Source: Cenococcum geophilum 1.58
Taxonomy: Eukaryota; Ascomycota; Dothideomycetes; Gloniales; Gloniaceae
Assembly (NCBI GenBank): GCA_001692895.1
Contig: KV748222.1
Location: forward strand, 1,208,683 to 1,272,682
Reading direction: 5' to 3'
Length of the DNA: 64,000 nucleotides
The notes under the pieces are model-generated. The model searched no databases. It was not told the DNA's origin and saw nothing but the letters and a program-made list of their open reading frames with translations. Made by a program: the position numbers and the translations under genes. Of the stretch, positions 21,780-32,099 are shown in pieces (positions within the stretch are counted from its first letter, which is position 1; each line of letters begins with the position of its first letter).

Positions 21780-23200
21780 ATACCGCTATAAGTAATTATA
21801 TTATTTGTATAAATATAGAGAGACCTATACCGCCAAACTAATGACTACTTTTTAAATACCTTCGCAATAGCATATATCTCTTTTAGGTTAATATAGTTAT
21901 CTACCTAGTCTAGTAGGGGATAATAGCTAAAGGCCTAGGCCTAGGGTAGGGAAGCCGCGTAATTAGGCTAGTAGCCGTTCTCTCTACTAAAGTAAAAGCC
22001 TCTATAGCCTTTAAGTAATAAGGCGTTAGTAAATAAGTGAAACTACGGCCTCTCTTTATTATTAAAAAATAGTATACTGTTACTTAATATAAGAACCTTA
22101 AGCTAGAGGTTAAGGTCTTCTTTTAGCTCTAGGGGGAGGCGCTAAGGCATATTTTTTAATAACCTAGTAGGCCATTTTATTATAAAGTCCTATAAGAAGT
22201 AAGAGTATAAGCGCCTAAAGCGGATAACTCTTGCATACTATACTAGGCGGCCCGCCAGTTATTAGGCTTACTGTAATAATAGCTAGCCCTTTTAGAGGGC
22301 TTTAGTTACCTAATTAATAGCTTTCTATTACTTAGCTAGTAAGAGTTTTATCTTCATCGCTATAGTATTAATAGTATAACCTAATACTTCTGCCTCTATA
22401 CCTTTAATATTCTTTATATTATTTCGGGGTACCCCTAGCTAGTTAGTAACTAAGAGGTATACCTCCCTTAGTAACAGCAGTATAGTTGGACACTTAACCA
22501 CAAATATAAAATTATTAAGGTAGTGCTTAATAGCGGAGTTAATCTGTTATACTAGGATCTAGTAAAAACCTTTAGTGAATAAGTTAAAAAGGAATAGGGC
22601 TATTTATAAGCCAAATGGTAGACAGTATTTAATATATATAACTCCCTTTTAGATAAAGCCAAGTAGGTAACGCAACTATACTAAAACGGGCACTATCCGG
22701 AAGGCATTTTTAATATCTCGTTTAACTAGGTAGCAGCCTCTACTAGCTATAATTACGTATACTAGTATAGTCTCTATCTAGATATAGTGTAGTACTACCT
22801 AGGCTAGGTTAATAGAGTTATTAACTAAGAAGCCCTTAGGTAAAGAGAGGTTGTAAATACGGCGGAAGCCGCTATCTACCTTAGGCACTAGGCCTAGGGG
22901 TGAGGTAACTACAGAGTTAGTGGCCTGTATACGGCCTAGGGCTAGGTTAGTAACGATCTTTTTAGAGATAAGGTCTTCGTTATCGTGTAAAGAGAGGTAG
23001 TTTTTGTAGATATTAGGTAGTATAGATAATAAGGGACCTATCTCCGCCCTATAGGTAAGGATGCCTTATAAAATTGCTAGGAGATTTCTAGGGTACCTAT
23101 AAAGGAGCGTGCTCTAAGCAAGAGGTCTTAAAGGTAATAGTAAGTTAGCTAGGAAAGTCGTTTATAAGTAAGTTTTAAAAAAAGGTACTAAATTAGGCCT
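21780..23200 (-). pseudogene. Reverse transcriptase / RNase H of the Ngaro-like element
   Basis: The minus-strand translation gives a DIRS-type RT: 'SPLGLVPKVDSGFRRIYNLS' (family: LGLVPK..G.WR.I..LS), 'GCYLVKRDIKNAFRIVPV', 'YCLPFGL' and the catalytic box as 'HYLNNFIFVV', where Y-L-D-D would be expected. RNase H follows ('HLFTNALLLKGYRGFYF' and onward to about 21780). There are numerous TAG/TAA codons at probable Gln or Trp positions. Asp-to-Asn changes in the active site fit G-to-A RIP at TpG. It lies directly upstream of the recombinase on the same strand, as in DIRS-order elements and unlike gypsy. Confidence 0.82.
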
Positions 23201-23279
23201 GCCTTAGAGCCTTAGCGTCTATAGCAGGTCCATCTAGATAGTTAAATCTAGGAAGATGTCTTTATCTACTATTAAATCC

Positions 23280-24300
23280 TAGGTTTAACTACTCACGGCG
23301 GTAAGCTACCTAGGGCACGACTTTAATAGGTAGTTTTTATCGCATTTAGAGCATACATAGCGGTAATAACATAGATCTTCTCTATAAGCCTACTAGTTAT
23401 TCTAGCTATAACAGGGCTTACTAGAGGGGAGGAAAGGGGAGGTATTCTTTCGCGATCTTTTTAATGCTATACTACGGACTTCAAGTCCCTAGCTCTATGC
23501 CTTTATATTAGCTGCCCGGCAGTATAGGGCCTTAAACTAGGTAGGTATATCCCAGTTACTAGGCTTAAGCTAATTACAATTTATAATATACCTATAGTAG
23601 TTAAGCGCGAGGTTTAAAATAGAGGTCCAGTTATAGGTTATAGAGTAGTCGCGGATCTTATTTATTTAGAGCAACATTCTTATATAGAGGTTGGTTAGGC
23701 ATATATAGAGAGTGCTTATAATTACTATATAGTTCGTAAATCCAGTAAACCAGACCTCTTTATTCTCGTAGACCTTACGGCTAGTAATAGGTCTCTTTAA
23801 AACAAGCTTTTTATTTTTAATAGTAGCTACATTAAAAAGGTCTAGGCGGCTAGAGTGTACCTATAGATGGGCTAGGTTCTTTAGGCGGAAGGATCCTTTC
23901 TATATATTATAGAGGTCTCTTCTAGCTAGGCTAGGGAGGTCGAGCTTAAGCGTGCCTAAGCCTTCTAGTAGGTTATAGGACTCACCTAGTTTATTTGCCT
24001 TAGTAGTAGAGGTATACTCTAGTAGAGCAGGCTGCTTTAGAGCGGCTAGCCTTACCTAGTAAAACTCCTCTTCCTATTCCGTCTTTTAGATCTATACCTA
24101 TTCCTCCTACTCTCTCTTTCGGATCTCTAGGTTATAGAGTTATTAGGCCCTTTTATCTTATTTCCTAGCTCTTTCTTCTTCTAAAGATAAAACTATAGTA
24201 TATTCGGTAGATGGGATGGTTATAGATAAGGAGGTAGATGATAGGGCGGTTAAGCGAGGAGTTTTTAAACGGGTGCTATTAGCTAGAAAGTCGGTTATAG
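23280..24300 (-). pseudogene. Gag-like region with zinc knuckle, Ngaro-like element
   Basis: Minus-strand translation shows a helical region ('NYIVIISTLYICLTNLYIRM', 'YSITYNWTSILNLALNYYRY'). Then comes a Cys/His cluster reading 'CYYRYVCSKCDKNYLLKSC', consistent with the CCHC/CCCH knuckle found ahead of RT in this order, with His positions apparently turned to Tyr. The N-terminal part is too degraded to define a start. Confidence 0.65.
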
Positions 24301-24349
24301 GCCTTAATAATTATCGCTACTATAAACACTAATCGCAAGTAATCTATAA

Positions 24350-24468
24350 TAAAAAGAATAACCTATTAAGTGCAGTTGCAAGCGATGATGTTATTAACCG
24401 TGCTAAACATCTGGTTAAATACCTAAGTTGCAGGGTTTTCAGCCAAGCAATGTATAGACACGTGATAT
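24350..24468. repeat. Ngaro-like element A repeat, terminal copy
   Basis: 119 bp matching 19702-19820. In coding orientation it is the 5' end of the element. The gypsy host resumes immediately to the right. Confidence 0.88.
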
Positions 24469-26560
24469 ATAAATATAGCGCGTAGCTTATAGAACGCCTA
24501 CTAAGCATTATTAGGCCAGGACTAAGGTTAATACCATTTAATAGGCCCTTTTAACTTACGCTTTTACTTCTTCTCCCTATCTAATATTGGGTTGTAATAT
24601 ACCTATACACAATATGCGTGTAGGGGGTATGCGGTATCTAAATAGTTTTAAATAAATCGCCTATAGAAGTTAGCGAAGCTAAGGAAGACCTAAATATCCC
24701 TATAGGACTTAGGCTTAGGCCATTCCTTAATAGCTTTTACGCGGTTAGGGTCTATTACAATACCCCTAAAGGTAATAATAAAGCCCAGAAACTTAATATT
24801 CTTAGTATAAAAAAATATTTTAATAGTTTGGCGTATAGGCCCTAAGCGTAAAGCTGTCGCAGTACCTGTTTAATATACTTAACGTATTTATCCTTGTTAT
24901 TTAAGTAAATAAGAATATTATTTAGGTAAATTATAAATATAGTATCCACTATAGTTCTTAAAGCTTTATAAATATAGCTCTAAAACATTATAGGGGTATT
25001 AGTAAGACTAAAGGGCATTACTAGGTACTTAAAGTAACTATAGCGTGTCTTAAATACGGTCTTCTATTTATCTCCCTTTTTAATATAAATTCTATAGTAC
25101 GCATTATAAATATCTTTATATAATTAAGCCTATTAAAGAGTTTGCCGACTAGCGGTAGGGGGTACCAATTCTTAATTATAATCTTATTTAGGCGTCTATA
25201 GTTAACGTATAGTTATATTATACTATCTGCTTTTAGTATAAAGAGGATAGGCGCTCTAGTAGGCGACTTACTGGGCCTAATTTAGCCCTTTTTAAGAGCA
25301 CTGTCTAGGTACTCTTATAAGATCTATAACTCTTTTTATAAGAGGTTATAGAGGGGTATTTATAGTGGTGTCTTGCCTTCTTCTAAGTCAATTATATAGT
25401 TCTACTTAGAGTTCTACGGTAGTATGCTTGCTAGCTTATTAGAGAAGATATTAATTTCCTCCTTATATATATCTAGTAAGCTAGGGGTTATAGAGGTTAA
25501 AGCGACTATTATATAGTAGTGTACTTCTAAAAGCTAGTGGAGAAAAGGGTGCGGCCGATATATATTTTATAGGTATACTTGTATTAAGAGTATATATAGC
25601 TCTACTATAGTATACTTAATAGTTTTAGGGTTTTAATTACCTCCCCCTTATATATAGGTAATCTACGCTAGTACCGGAGGGTCTTTATAGGTACTCGCTA
25701 CTAGTAACGGCAGATCCTCTACTATATTTATAACCGGTATCTCTATATCTAGAGGGTCTATATAGGTACTCACTACTAGTAATAATAGGTCCTCTATTAT
25801 ATTTATAACCGGTATAAAAAAGGAGTTTTCTAGCTATAGCAAATAGACAATTTCGCTAGCCTTAATATCTACTAGGAGAGCGTTAAGGATAACTATTTAA
25901 AGGCGTTTAGGGTCTAAAGTACCCTAGATAAACTATCTAAAACGGAAGCTAATTAATAGATCTGCTTCTATAAGCTAATCCTATCTAAAAACTATATTAT
26001 AACTATTAAATAAGCCACCTTAAAAGGTCTACGGGCTAATAGTATAAGGGGTATCCTAGGAGTCGCTAGTGGTAACCGTTAGATTATAAGTATCCTAGAT
26101 TATTATCTAGTTGCTATTAAGAAAACGTATAATAGGTTTACGTAAACATAGCGTATAGCGTATAGGTAGGCTAAACCTATAGACAATATCTTAATTAATA
26201 AGGTTAATTTAGTATCTATTATTATATAAAGTATATAGGCGGACTTCGCCTTAGGGTATATTTATCGTAATATATACTATAATGCGTTTCTTCTCTCCCT
26301 CTATATTAGGCCCGAGTTATAATTAAGAGAGGTATACTACTAGGACTTTAGGTTTTCTAAAGGCCGAGCTAACTTCTCTTTATTAGCCTACTTCTAGTGT
26401 TCCTTATAGTAGCCGCCTATAGTCCTTTAACTTACGTATATTACGGACCTTATATTAGCAGTAGTACGACTACTAAGAAGAAATATAAATAGGTTAGTTA
26501 AGATAGTACGGGAGGCGCTAGAACCGATTAAGCTATAAAATAAGGGGTAACTAAGTTACG
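24469..26560 (-). mobile_element. Ty3/gypsy chromovirus, 5' half (protease, RT), continuation of 17190-19461
   Basis: Minus-strand translation shows a linker 'LASILP..SKQNYIIDLEEGK', then 'SALKKG.IRPSKSPTRAPILFIPKA' and 'YVNYRRLNKIIIKNWYPLP' (gypsy RT start). The catalytic box reads 'IIYLNNILIYL' near 24920 (Y-L-D-D expected), and the RT thumb 'RFI.NY' approaches 24540. The reading then resumes beyond the Ngaro-like element at 19461 with RNase H. The right LTR and Gag are not visible. The element stops near 26560 against a small normal-composition island. Confidence 0.82.
25677..25815 (-). repeat. In-frame tandem duplication inside gypsy pol
   Basis: Two 64-bp copies (25677-25740 and 25752-25815) lie 75 bp apart, equal to 25 codons, so the protein carries a doubled 'IPVINIVEDL.LLV' peptide just before RT. 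The second copy has decayed by transitions. Confidence 0.8.
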
Positions 26561-26574
26561 TAGCTAATTACATT

Positions 26575-26745
26575 ACGAGCCCGCGAAGCCCTACTGCACG
26601 CGTCTACGTCGCCGCGGGTGGAAACATCATCTGGAATCCTATTCCTATTAATGGCCAAGTGCAGAGGCGATGGTAGAGAGCCATCACAGCGCGTGCAGCG
26701 CTGTTGTTCAACTCTATGGTGATGGGCCCGCAACATATATAAAGC
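26575..26745. other. Small island of non-RIP composition
   Basis: About 170 bp with abundant CA/TG and balanced GC, flanked on both sides by RIP-mutated transposon sequence. A minus-strand open stretch of 61 codons spans it but has no recognised domain. It could be a late-inserted fragment, a captured host piece or a gap between two element insertions. Confidence 0.55.
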
Positions 26746-26749
26746 ATCG

Positions 26750-29700
26750 CCTTTAATAACACCAGAAGCCTTACTGCCTCCGCTTAAAGCTCTTATTCTA
26801 CCATTTAGGGAGGCCTAGCAAGGGAAACTAGGATATAAAAACCGCCCAATATATAACTACCTGGCTTACAGCTAGGCCCAAAACTGGCCTTATCTAGCTA
26901 GTTAATATAAACGCGTCCTAGGCGTATAATAGGACACCCTTAGGCTTACACTAGCTCTAAGATCGCGAAGTATGCGCGACAAGGGCGTAGGGATCCTCCT
27001 TTTATAAGAACTTGTTAAGGTTAACGCGTTATAAATACTTTATACGAAACTTATTAAGGCCCTAAGGCCACCGCGAAGAACTTATTAAGGCCCTGCCTAG
27101 AGAACTCGTTAAGGCCCTTCTATAAGGGCCTATCTGGTATCTAGTACACTCAGGTGACTCAGAAGAGGGTCTTAATAGGCATAGTGCGCGCGACCTAGTA
27201 CAGCGACAGCGACGCAATGGCGACGCGACAGCGACGCGACGGCGACCAAACGGCTTAACGAGGTGGAAACACGGGTAAAGCTCTAGGCAGCGGAAACACA
27301 GGCCAGCTTTAACGGCCCCATGGCGTTTAACTTACAGTTAACTCACAGGCGACTCACTAGAGGGTCTTAATAGGCGTAATGTACGCAACCTAATGCGTAT
27401 ATGCATAAGGCGACTTATAGGAGGGTCTTAATAGGCGTGGTGCTTATAACCTAATATATATATATAGGGGAGGCTATAGGGGAAATATAGGCCAGTTAAA
27501 TAAGGACTTAATAGTTAGAGATATAGGCCAGCTTATAAAAGGGGGGGACATAAGCTTAGTTAGTAGGAGAAGGGAGAGTAGGTTATCTAGTATAGGACCT
27601 AGTATTTCTACGGCCCCTCTTCTATAAGATACGGTCGGCCTATTATAAGGAGACTCTTATAGGCAACGCGAAACAGGAACTAGCAGCAGTATAAGGTATT
27701 ACGCCCCTATATTACTACTAGCCTCCTATAGGGCGTAGTGCGTAGTAGCTACTGCTAGCTCTAAGGACCTTACCCCTTAGCTAAGCCCTAACCCTTAGTG
27801 CACCTAGTAAGTAGATAGGATTATATCCTAGCTAGAGAGACTACTACGTAGCTTAAGAGAACGAATGCGCGTATTAATATACTAATAGATAGAACCGTTC
27901 GCCCCTAGGGCGGTATGCCGGTAAGGTATACTTAAGGAGTAAATAGGAGTTACTTAGGTAGGGGAGGCTTTTAGTTTAGGCTTTAACTGTAGAAGGTACC
28001 TAAGGCTTCTATATTACAGGATATAGCCACAACGCCCTTATAGGATTACGCTAATAGGCACGTAAGAAGGGAGTTACGACCCCTAGAAGCGGCAGCTTAT
28101 ACCTATACCAGCGGAAATAATAAAGAAAGGCGTAAAACTAGAGGCTATGGAAGGCTCCTAAGCTATATAAAAGCATACTAACTCTAAGAGGAGATTCTTA
28201 TATAGACCGCTAGGGGGCGGTCTAGTTCTTGGGATAACCCTATTATAAGATACCCAAAAGAATAGTAAAACCCCCCGTTAATTGGTAGTGGCAGCTAACT
28301 ACTTATGGAAAGCCCCCTAGGCCTTTAGGCCTAGGTAACTAGGATAAATACTAGAAAACTAGGGCAGAGGCCTAGATAAGCAGGTATGTTAAACTCTACT
28401 ATATAACTACCTGCCTTAAAGTGGCTGCCCTAGTTATTATAAAAGATTTAGCAGAAGTAGCTAGTTATTACTTTACTAGCGGAATAATACTAGAAAGCCT
28501 TAAAAAATCCATAACTATAGTGTTACGTAAAGAAGGAAAACAAGACTACTCTCTTCTAGGCAGCTATAGACTAATTACCCTTAAAAACACGCTAGTAAAA
28601 GTCCTAGAAAAGTATGTAGCTAATATTATATCTAAGGCTATAGAGGAGTATAGGCTACTCCCTTAGAACTAGATAGGAGCAAGGCGTAAATAATCTACAC
28701 TATTAGCGGTAGGACTGCTTAGCTCTTGCGTATAGACGGCGTGGCGAACGCGCCGCGGGTATATAGTGTTAATGCTAAGCCTAGACTTAGTAGGGTTATT
28801 TAATAACGTCTCCTATAAAAGGCTCCTCTACATTCTAAAAAGAAAAGGCTTTTTAAAGTGGCTTATGGACTTCGTATAAAGCTTTCTAACAGCACGTAAA
28901 ACCTATATTAAGTTTATAAAATACAAGAGTAACTAGATTTAGACACAGATAGGCATCCCCTAGGGGTCACCCTTATTACTAATCTTATTCCTCTTTTTTA
29001 TATTAGAGCTGTTAGAGGAATTCTAGCGCCCTAATAGCGGTACGCTAGGGTTTAGCTTTATAGACGACACAAACCTCATTACCTAGGGGGACTCCGCGGC
29101 AGAGAACTGTCGACAATTAGAGGCCGCCTATAACTACTGCGCTATATAGGCAAATTAACACGGGGCGGCGTTCGCCCCTAAGAAGTACTAGCTTATACAC
29201 TTTATAAGGCGACGGTGCTATACTACCGCAGACCTTACGTCTACCGTGCGTATCGCTAGCTGCGAGACAGCCCCCTAGAAAACTAGCATGCGAGTCCTAG
29301 GGATCTAGGTAGACCCTAAGCTCTAATAGAAAGAATAGGTTAAAAAGGCCGTAAGTAAGGGCTTAGCAGCCTTTAAAGCGATGTTAAGGATCACCGCGTC
29401 TATATAGGGCCTATTAATGCGCCGCTTACGCCTCCTATATATAGCCACCGTCCGACTAGCAATGCTATATAGCGCCCAAGTATAGGGAGTACAGGACGAC
29501 AGCGGAACGCTAGCGAAAAGCTTGCTTAAACTACTATAGAAAGTCTAGAACTAGTGTCTCTATAGGGTTATAGGGGCATACTAGCGAACACTAATAGCTG
29601 TAATAGAGAAGGAAGCGGCTATTCCCCCAATCTAACTCTATATTAAAATAACAGCCCTTTAAAGAGCTGCCAAGACGGCCTCTAATAGGGTAGAAAAGGA

Positions 29701-30712
29701 ATTAGTAGAGGCACTTAATAGTATCTAAAATATATTAGTAAAGTACTAGTAAAAAACAAAACGGCTACTAGTACTACTAAAAGCGCTTAGGGAACGCGTA
29801 AAGGACCGTAAAAATGAGATATAAGGCTTCCTTACGCACTAAAAGGACTATATAGAGCGGGAAGCTGTAATAAACCCCTATAAATGCGGCCAGCGGAACG
29901 CCGGCAGAGTATAGGCGGAGCGCCGCTACTGCATAGGAGGTTACCAGCACTAAAGGCAGGTAACTACCTTTATCGCGAAATGGGCAGATTTAGAATGGCG
30001 ATAATAGTAGCAGGTAAAGGCTAAAGACTGCATAAAAACCACATGGAAGACCCTATAGGGGAAACCTATAATCCTATTATATAAAGGCCTAATAAAAGTA
30101 AAGGCTATAGTACTATTTCTTTTTTATATAGAGGTAATAGGGCTTAATATATAGCTTGTATCCGTTAGTGTACTAGCGGTTTTCCTATAGTGCGAATGTA
30201 GCTAGATAAGGTAAATAGTCCACTATATACTATTTTAGTGTCCATACTACTAAAGGGCGGACTTTATAGCAAAATGCGCCTCTAAACGCCTTTAGGATGT
30301 TTTAAATAATAAAAAAAGCGCCTAAGTGGCAGCAAAATGGCTAGTATAGTTAGGTACGTTACCCCAGTTTTAGGTAGTAAAGGTAATGGATATAAAGGAT
30401 ATAAGTAAATACTAGCCCTTTTAAAGCCTAGAGGACTAGTAAAAGAATAAGGGTAAAAGGATAAGGAAAGAAGGGGGTAGAGTAAGATTATCCGCGAAGC
30501 GCGGCCAGTTGGCTTAATATGCAGACTTAAAGGCAGGTAGAAGGCGAGCCGCCGGCGCTCCGATGTCGGAACGCTGCTATCTCTCCAGCGCGGCCTAAGG
30601 TGGGGTTTTCTCTAAGTTAGAGTTTTTCCTATAGAAGGTATTAACCTGCGTGGACCCACTAGGGGGACCAGGACGGGCGGTAAATTGAATTTATTATTAT
30701 TAATAAGTTTCG
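26750..30712 (+). mobile_element. Non-LTR retrotransposon (LINE, Tad-like) with RT region
   Basis: The RT core lies at about 28421-30100. 'GSYRLITLKNTLVKVLEK' is typical LINE RT block 1. Further blocks are 'GARRK', 'LSLDLVGLFNNVSYKRLLY', 'TQIGIPQGSPLLLILFLF' and the catalytic 'FSFIDDTNLIT' with both Asp retained. A C-terminal region to about 30600 ends before a run of TTATTATTATTAATAA. Stops are mostly TAG/TAA replacing Gln or Trp. The upstream 1.6 kb contains degenerate repeats and a decayed ORF, and I could not identify an endonuclease there. Boundaries are approximate. Confidence 0.78.
27150..27460 (+). repeat. Imperfect repeats in the LINE 5' region
   Basis: Three spaced copies of GAGGGTCTTAATAGGC, each followed by a variable GTGCGCGCGACCTA-type stretch, occur near 27166, 27362 and 27422. 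A GCGACGCGACAG-type run sits near 27205-27245. They are probably 5' UTR or ORF1 repeats of the LINE. Confidence 0.6.
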
Positions 30713-31553
30713 TGTAACGGGACTAGCCCAGTTATAATAGGAATATCTCGGTGAAACACTTGACAGACGAATTCTAACGCTTTAATGAATTCTGCTAGAT
30801 CAATTAAATTACTAAAGTTTGTCGAAGACCGCGTGCGCATATACGCACGCATCGACCACTAAGCCCCTAACTATATAATTATATAATTCTCTTATTATTC
30901 CCTTCTCTTCTTTATGTAACGTTTTATTCTTAGCAAGAGCTATATACCCTTAGATTTAGATAGAATTTATATTATTTCTTTAAATCTTCCCTAAAGTCTC
31001 TCCGCGCCCTTATATTACGTTATATTAATACTAATACCCTTAAAATAGTAAATAAACTCGAATCCGCCATAATAACTATTATAGCCCTAGTTAGGGAACA
31101 AATAACTATAATATAACAGTCCTTTATAGATGCCTTAGCCCAGTAATAAACTATACTAGAAGCTTAGTATTAGTAATTAATTAAAGCAATATATAAAGAA
31201 CTCTATAACGCTAAAGTACTCGCATTAGAGACCCTAATAGTAACACCTATAAACGAAATTAAAATAACTATATGCGAATTTAACCCATTAAATATAAACC
31301 CTAAACTAGTAACGGTAGCTTAACCCGTACCTATAACAAACCTAGTGCCTACTACGAAATCTAAAAAGCTCCTTAACCCTCTAATATTTAATAAAAATTA
31401 AAATAACCTACGTCCCTTTATAACTAAGCTCCGTCTTAAACTTTTAATAAATTATAACTAATACCATACTAAAGCTAGCAAAATTAGCTATAGAATGTCT
31501 TATTTAAGTAAAGACGCTATATAAACTATAAACCCATTCTTCCATAATAGCAC
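30713..31553 (+). mobile_element. Ty3/gypsy fragment: probable 5' LTR end and gag N-terminal part
   Basis: A TGTAACGGGACTAGCC-type sequence near 30725 resembles a gypsy LTR start. From about 31050 a plus-strand frame reads as Gag: 'IFNKN..NLRPFITKLRLKL' and 'SKISYRMSYLSKDAI', ending 'INPFFHN' at the left terminus of the hAT element. Stops replace Gln. The remainder of this element is not on the other side of the hAT. Confidence 0.6.
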
Positions 31554-31918
31554 CAGTGTGTCTAAGAGTCAGCGTCGCTGCCAGCGTCGCTGCCAAGAGG
31601 CTGATAACGTAAGCAGTCAGCGAGCTTATAGAGTCGTAACAGTTAGTTAGCTATAAGACTGCAGCTAGCTAACAGCTCGCTGCCTTAGTGGTAAGATTTA
31701 GTGGTAAGTTAAAGCTTTTGGTAGAAGTTGAGGATATTTAAATCTTCGACTGAGATTATACGCCAAGCAATGAGAAACCCATGGGAATCTCTCGCTTAGC
31801 TATAGTAAATAAAGCATTTTCCCCAATATCTCCATTACGCGCCGTGAGCCCGTTCTCCTATACCACCTATATAAAATGCAACGTACATTACATTTCACGC
31901 GTTAACCAGGCAGTAGAG

Positions 31919-31972
31919 CTTCTTCCTCTACTTCTTCCTCTGCTTCTTCCTCTACTTCTTCCTCTACTTCTT
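31919..31972 (+). repeat. 12-bp tandem repeat (CTTCTTCCTCTA), about 4.5 copies
   Basis: Four and a half units of CTTCTTCCTCTA/G lie in the 5' leader of the hAT element, ahead of the recognisable transposase. They encode a Leu/Pro repeat in a short open frame that I do not regard as a gene. Confidence 0.85.
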
Positions 31973-32099
31973 TATTAAATCCATAATTAACGCGTTACTT
32001 AACTCCAGCACCGCGTAGGGTTTGTGGATTAACTGCTTCCTCCCCTCTTCTAATTAACGATGATACCGAATCGGGCGATTAAGATGATTCTGTATCGCG

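Larger units (their letters stand above)
19462..24468 (-). mobile_element. Ngaro/PAT-like tyrosine-recombinase retrotransposon with split direct repeats, 5.0 kb
   Basis: Read on the minus strand the order is: A repeat (24468-24350), Gag with zinc knuckle, RT, RNase H, tyrosine recombinase, B repeat (19978-19819), A repeat (19820-19702), B repeat (19621-19462). This A-ORFs-B-A-B arrangement is the split direct repeat structure known from Ngaro and PAT elements of the DIRS order, which integrate by recombinase rather than by a DDE integrase. No methyltransferase was seen. The coding parts are heavily RIP-mutated. The element interrupts a gypsy chromovirus between RT and RNase H. No target duplication is visible, as expected for recombinase integration. 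Class assignment is strong; Ngaro versus PAT needs a tree. Confidence 0.85.

Noticed and set aside
31781..31978. 65-codon plus-strand open frame ending in a Leu/Pro repeat
   Set aside because: Its end is just a 12-bp tandem repeat in the hAT leader; no homology to transposase.
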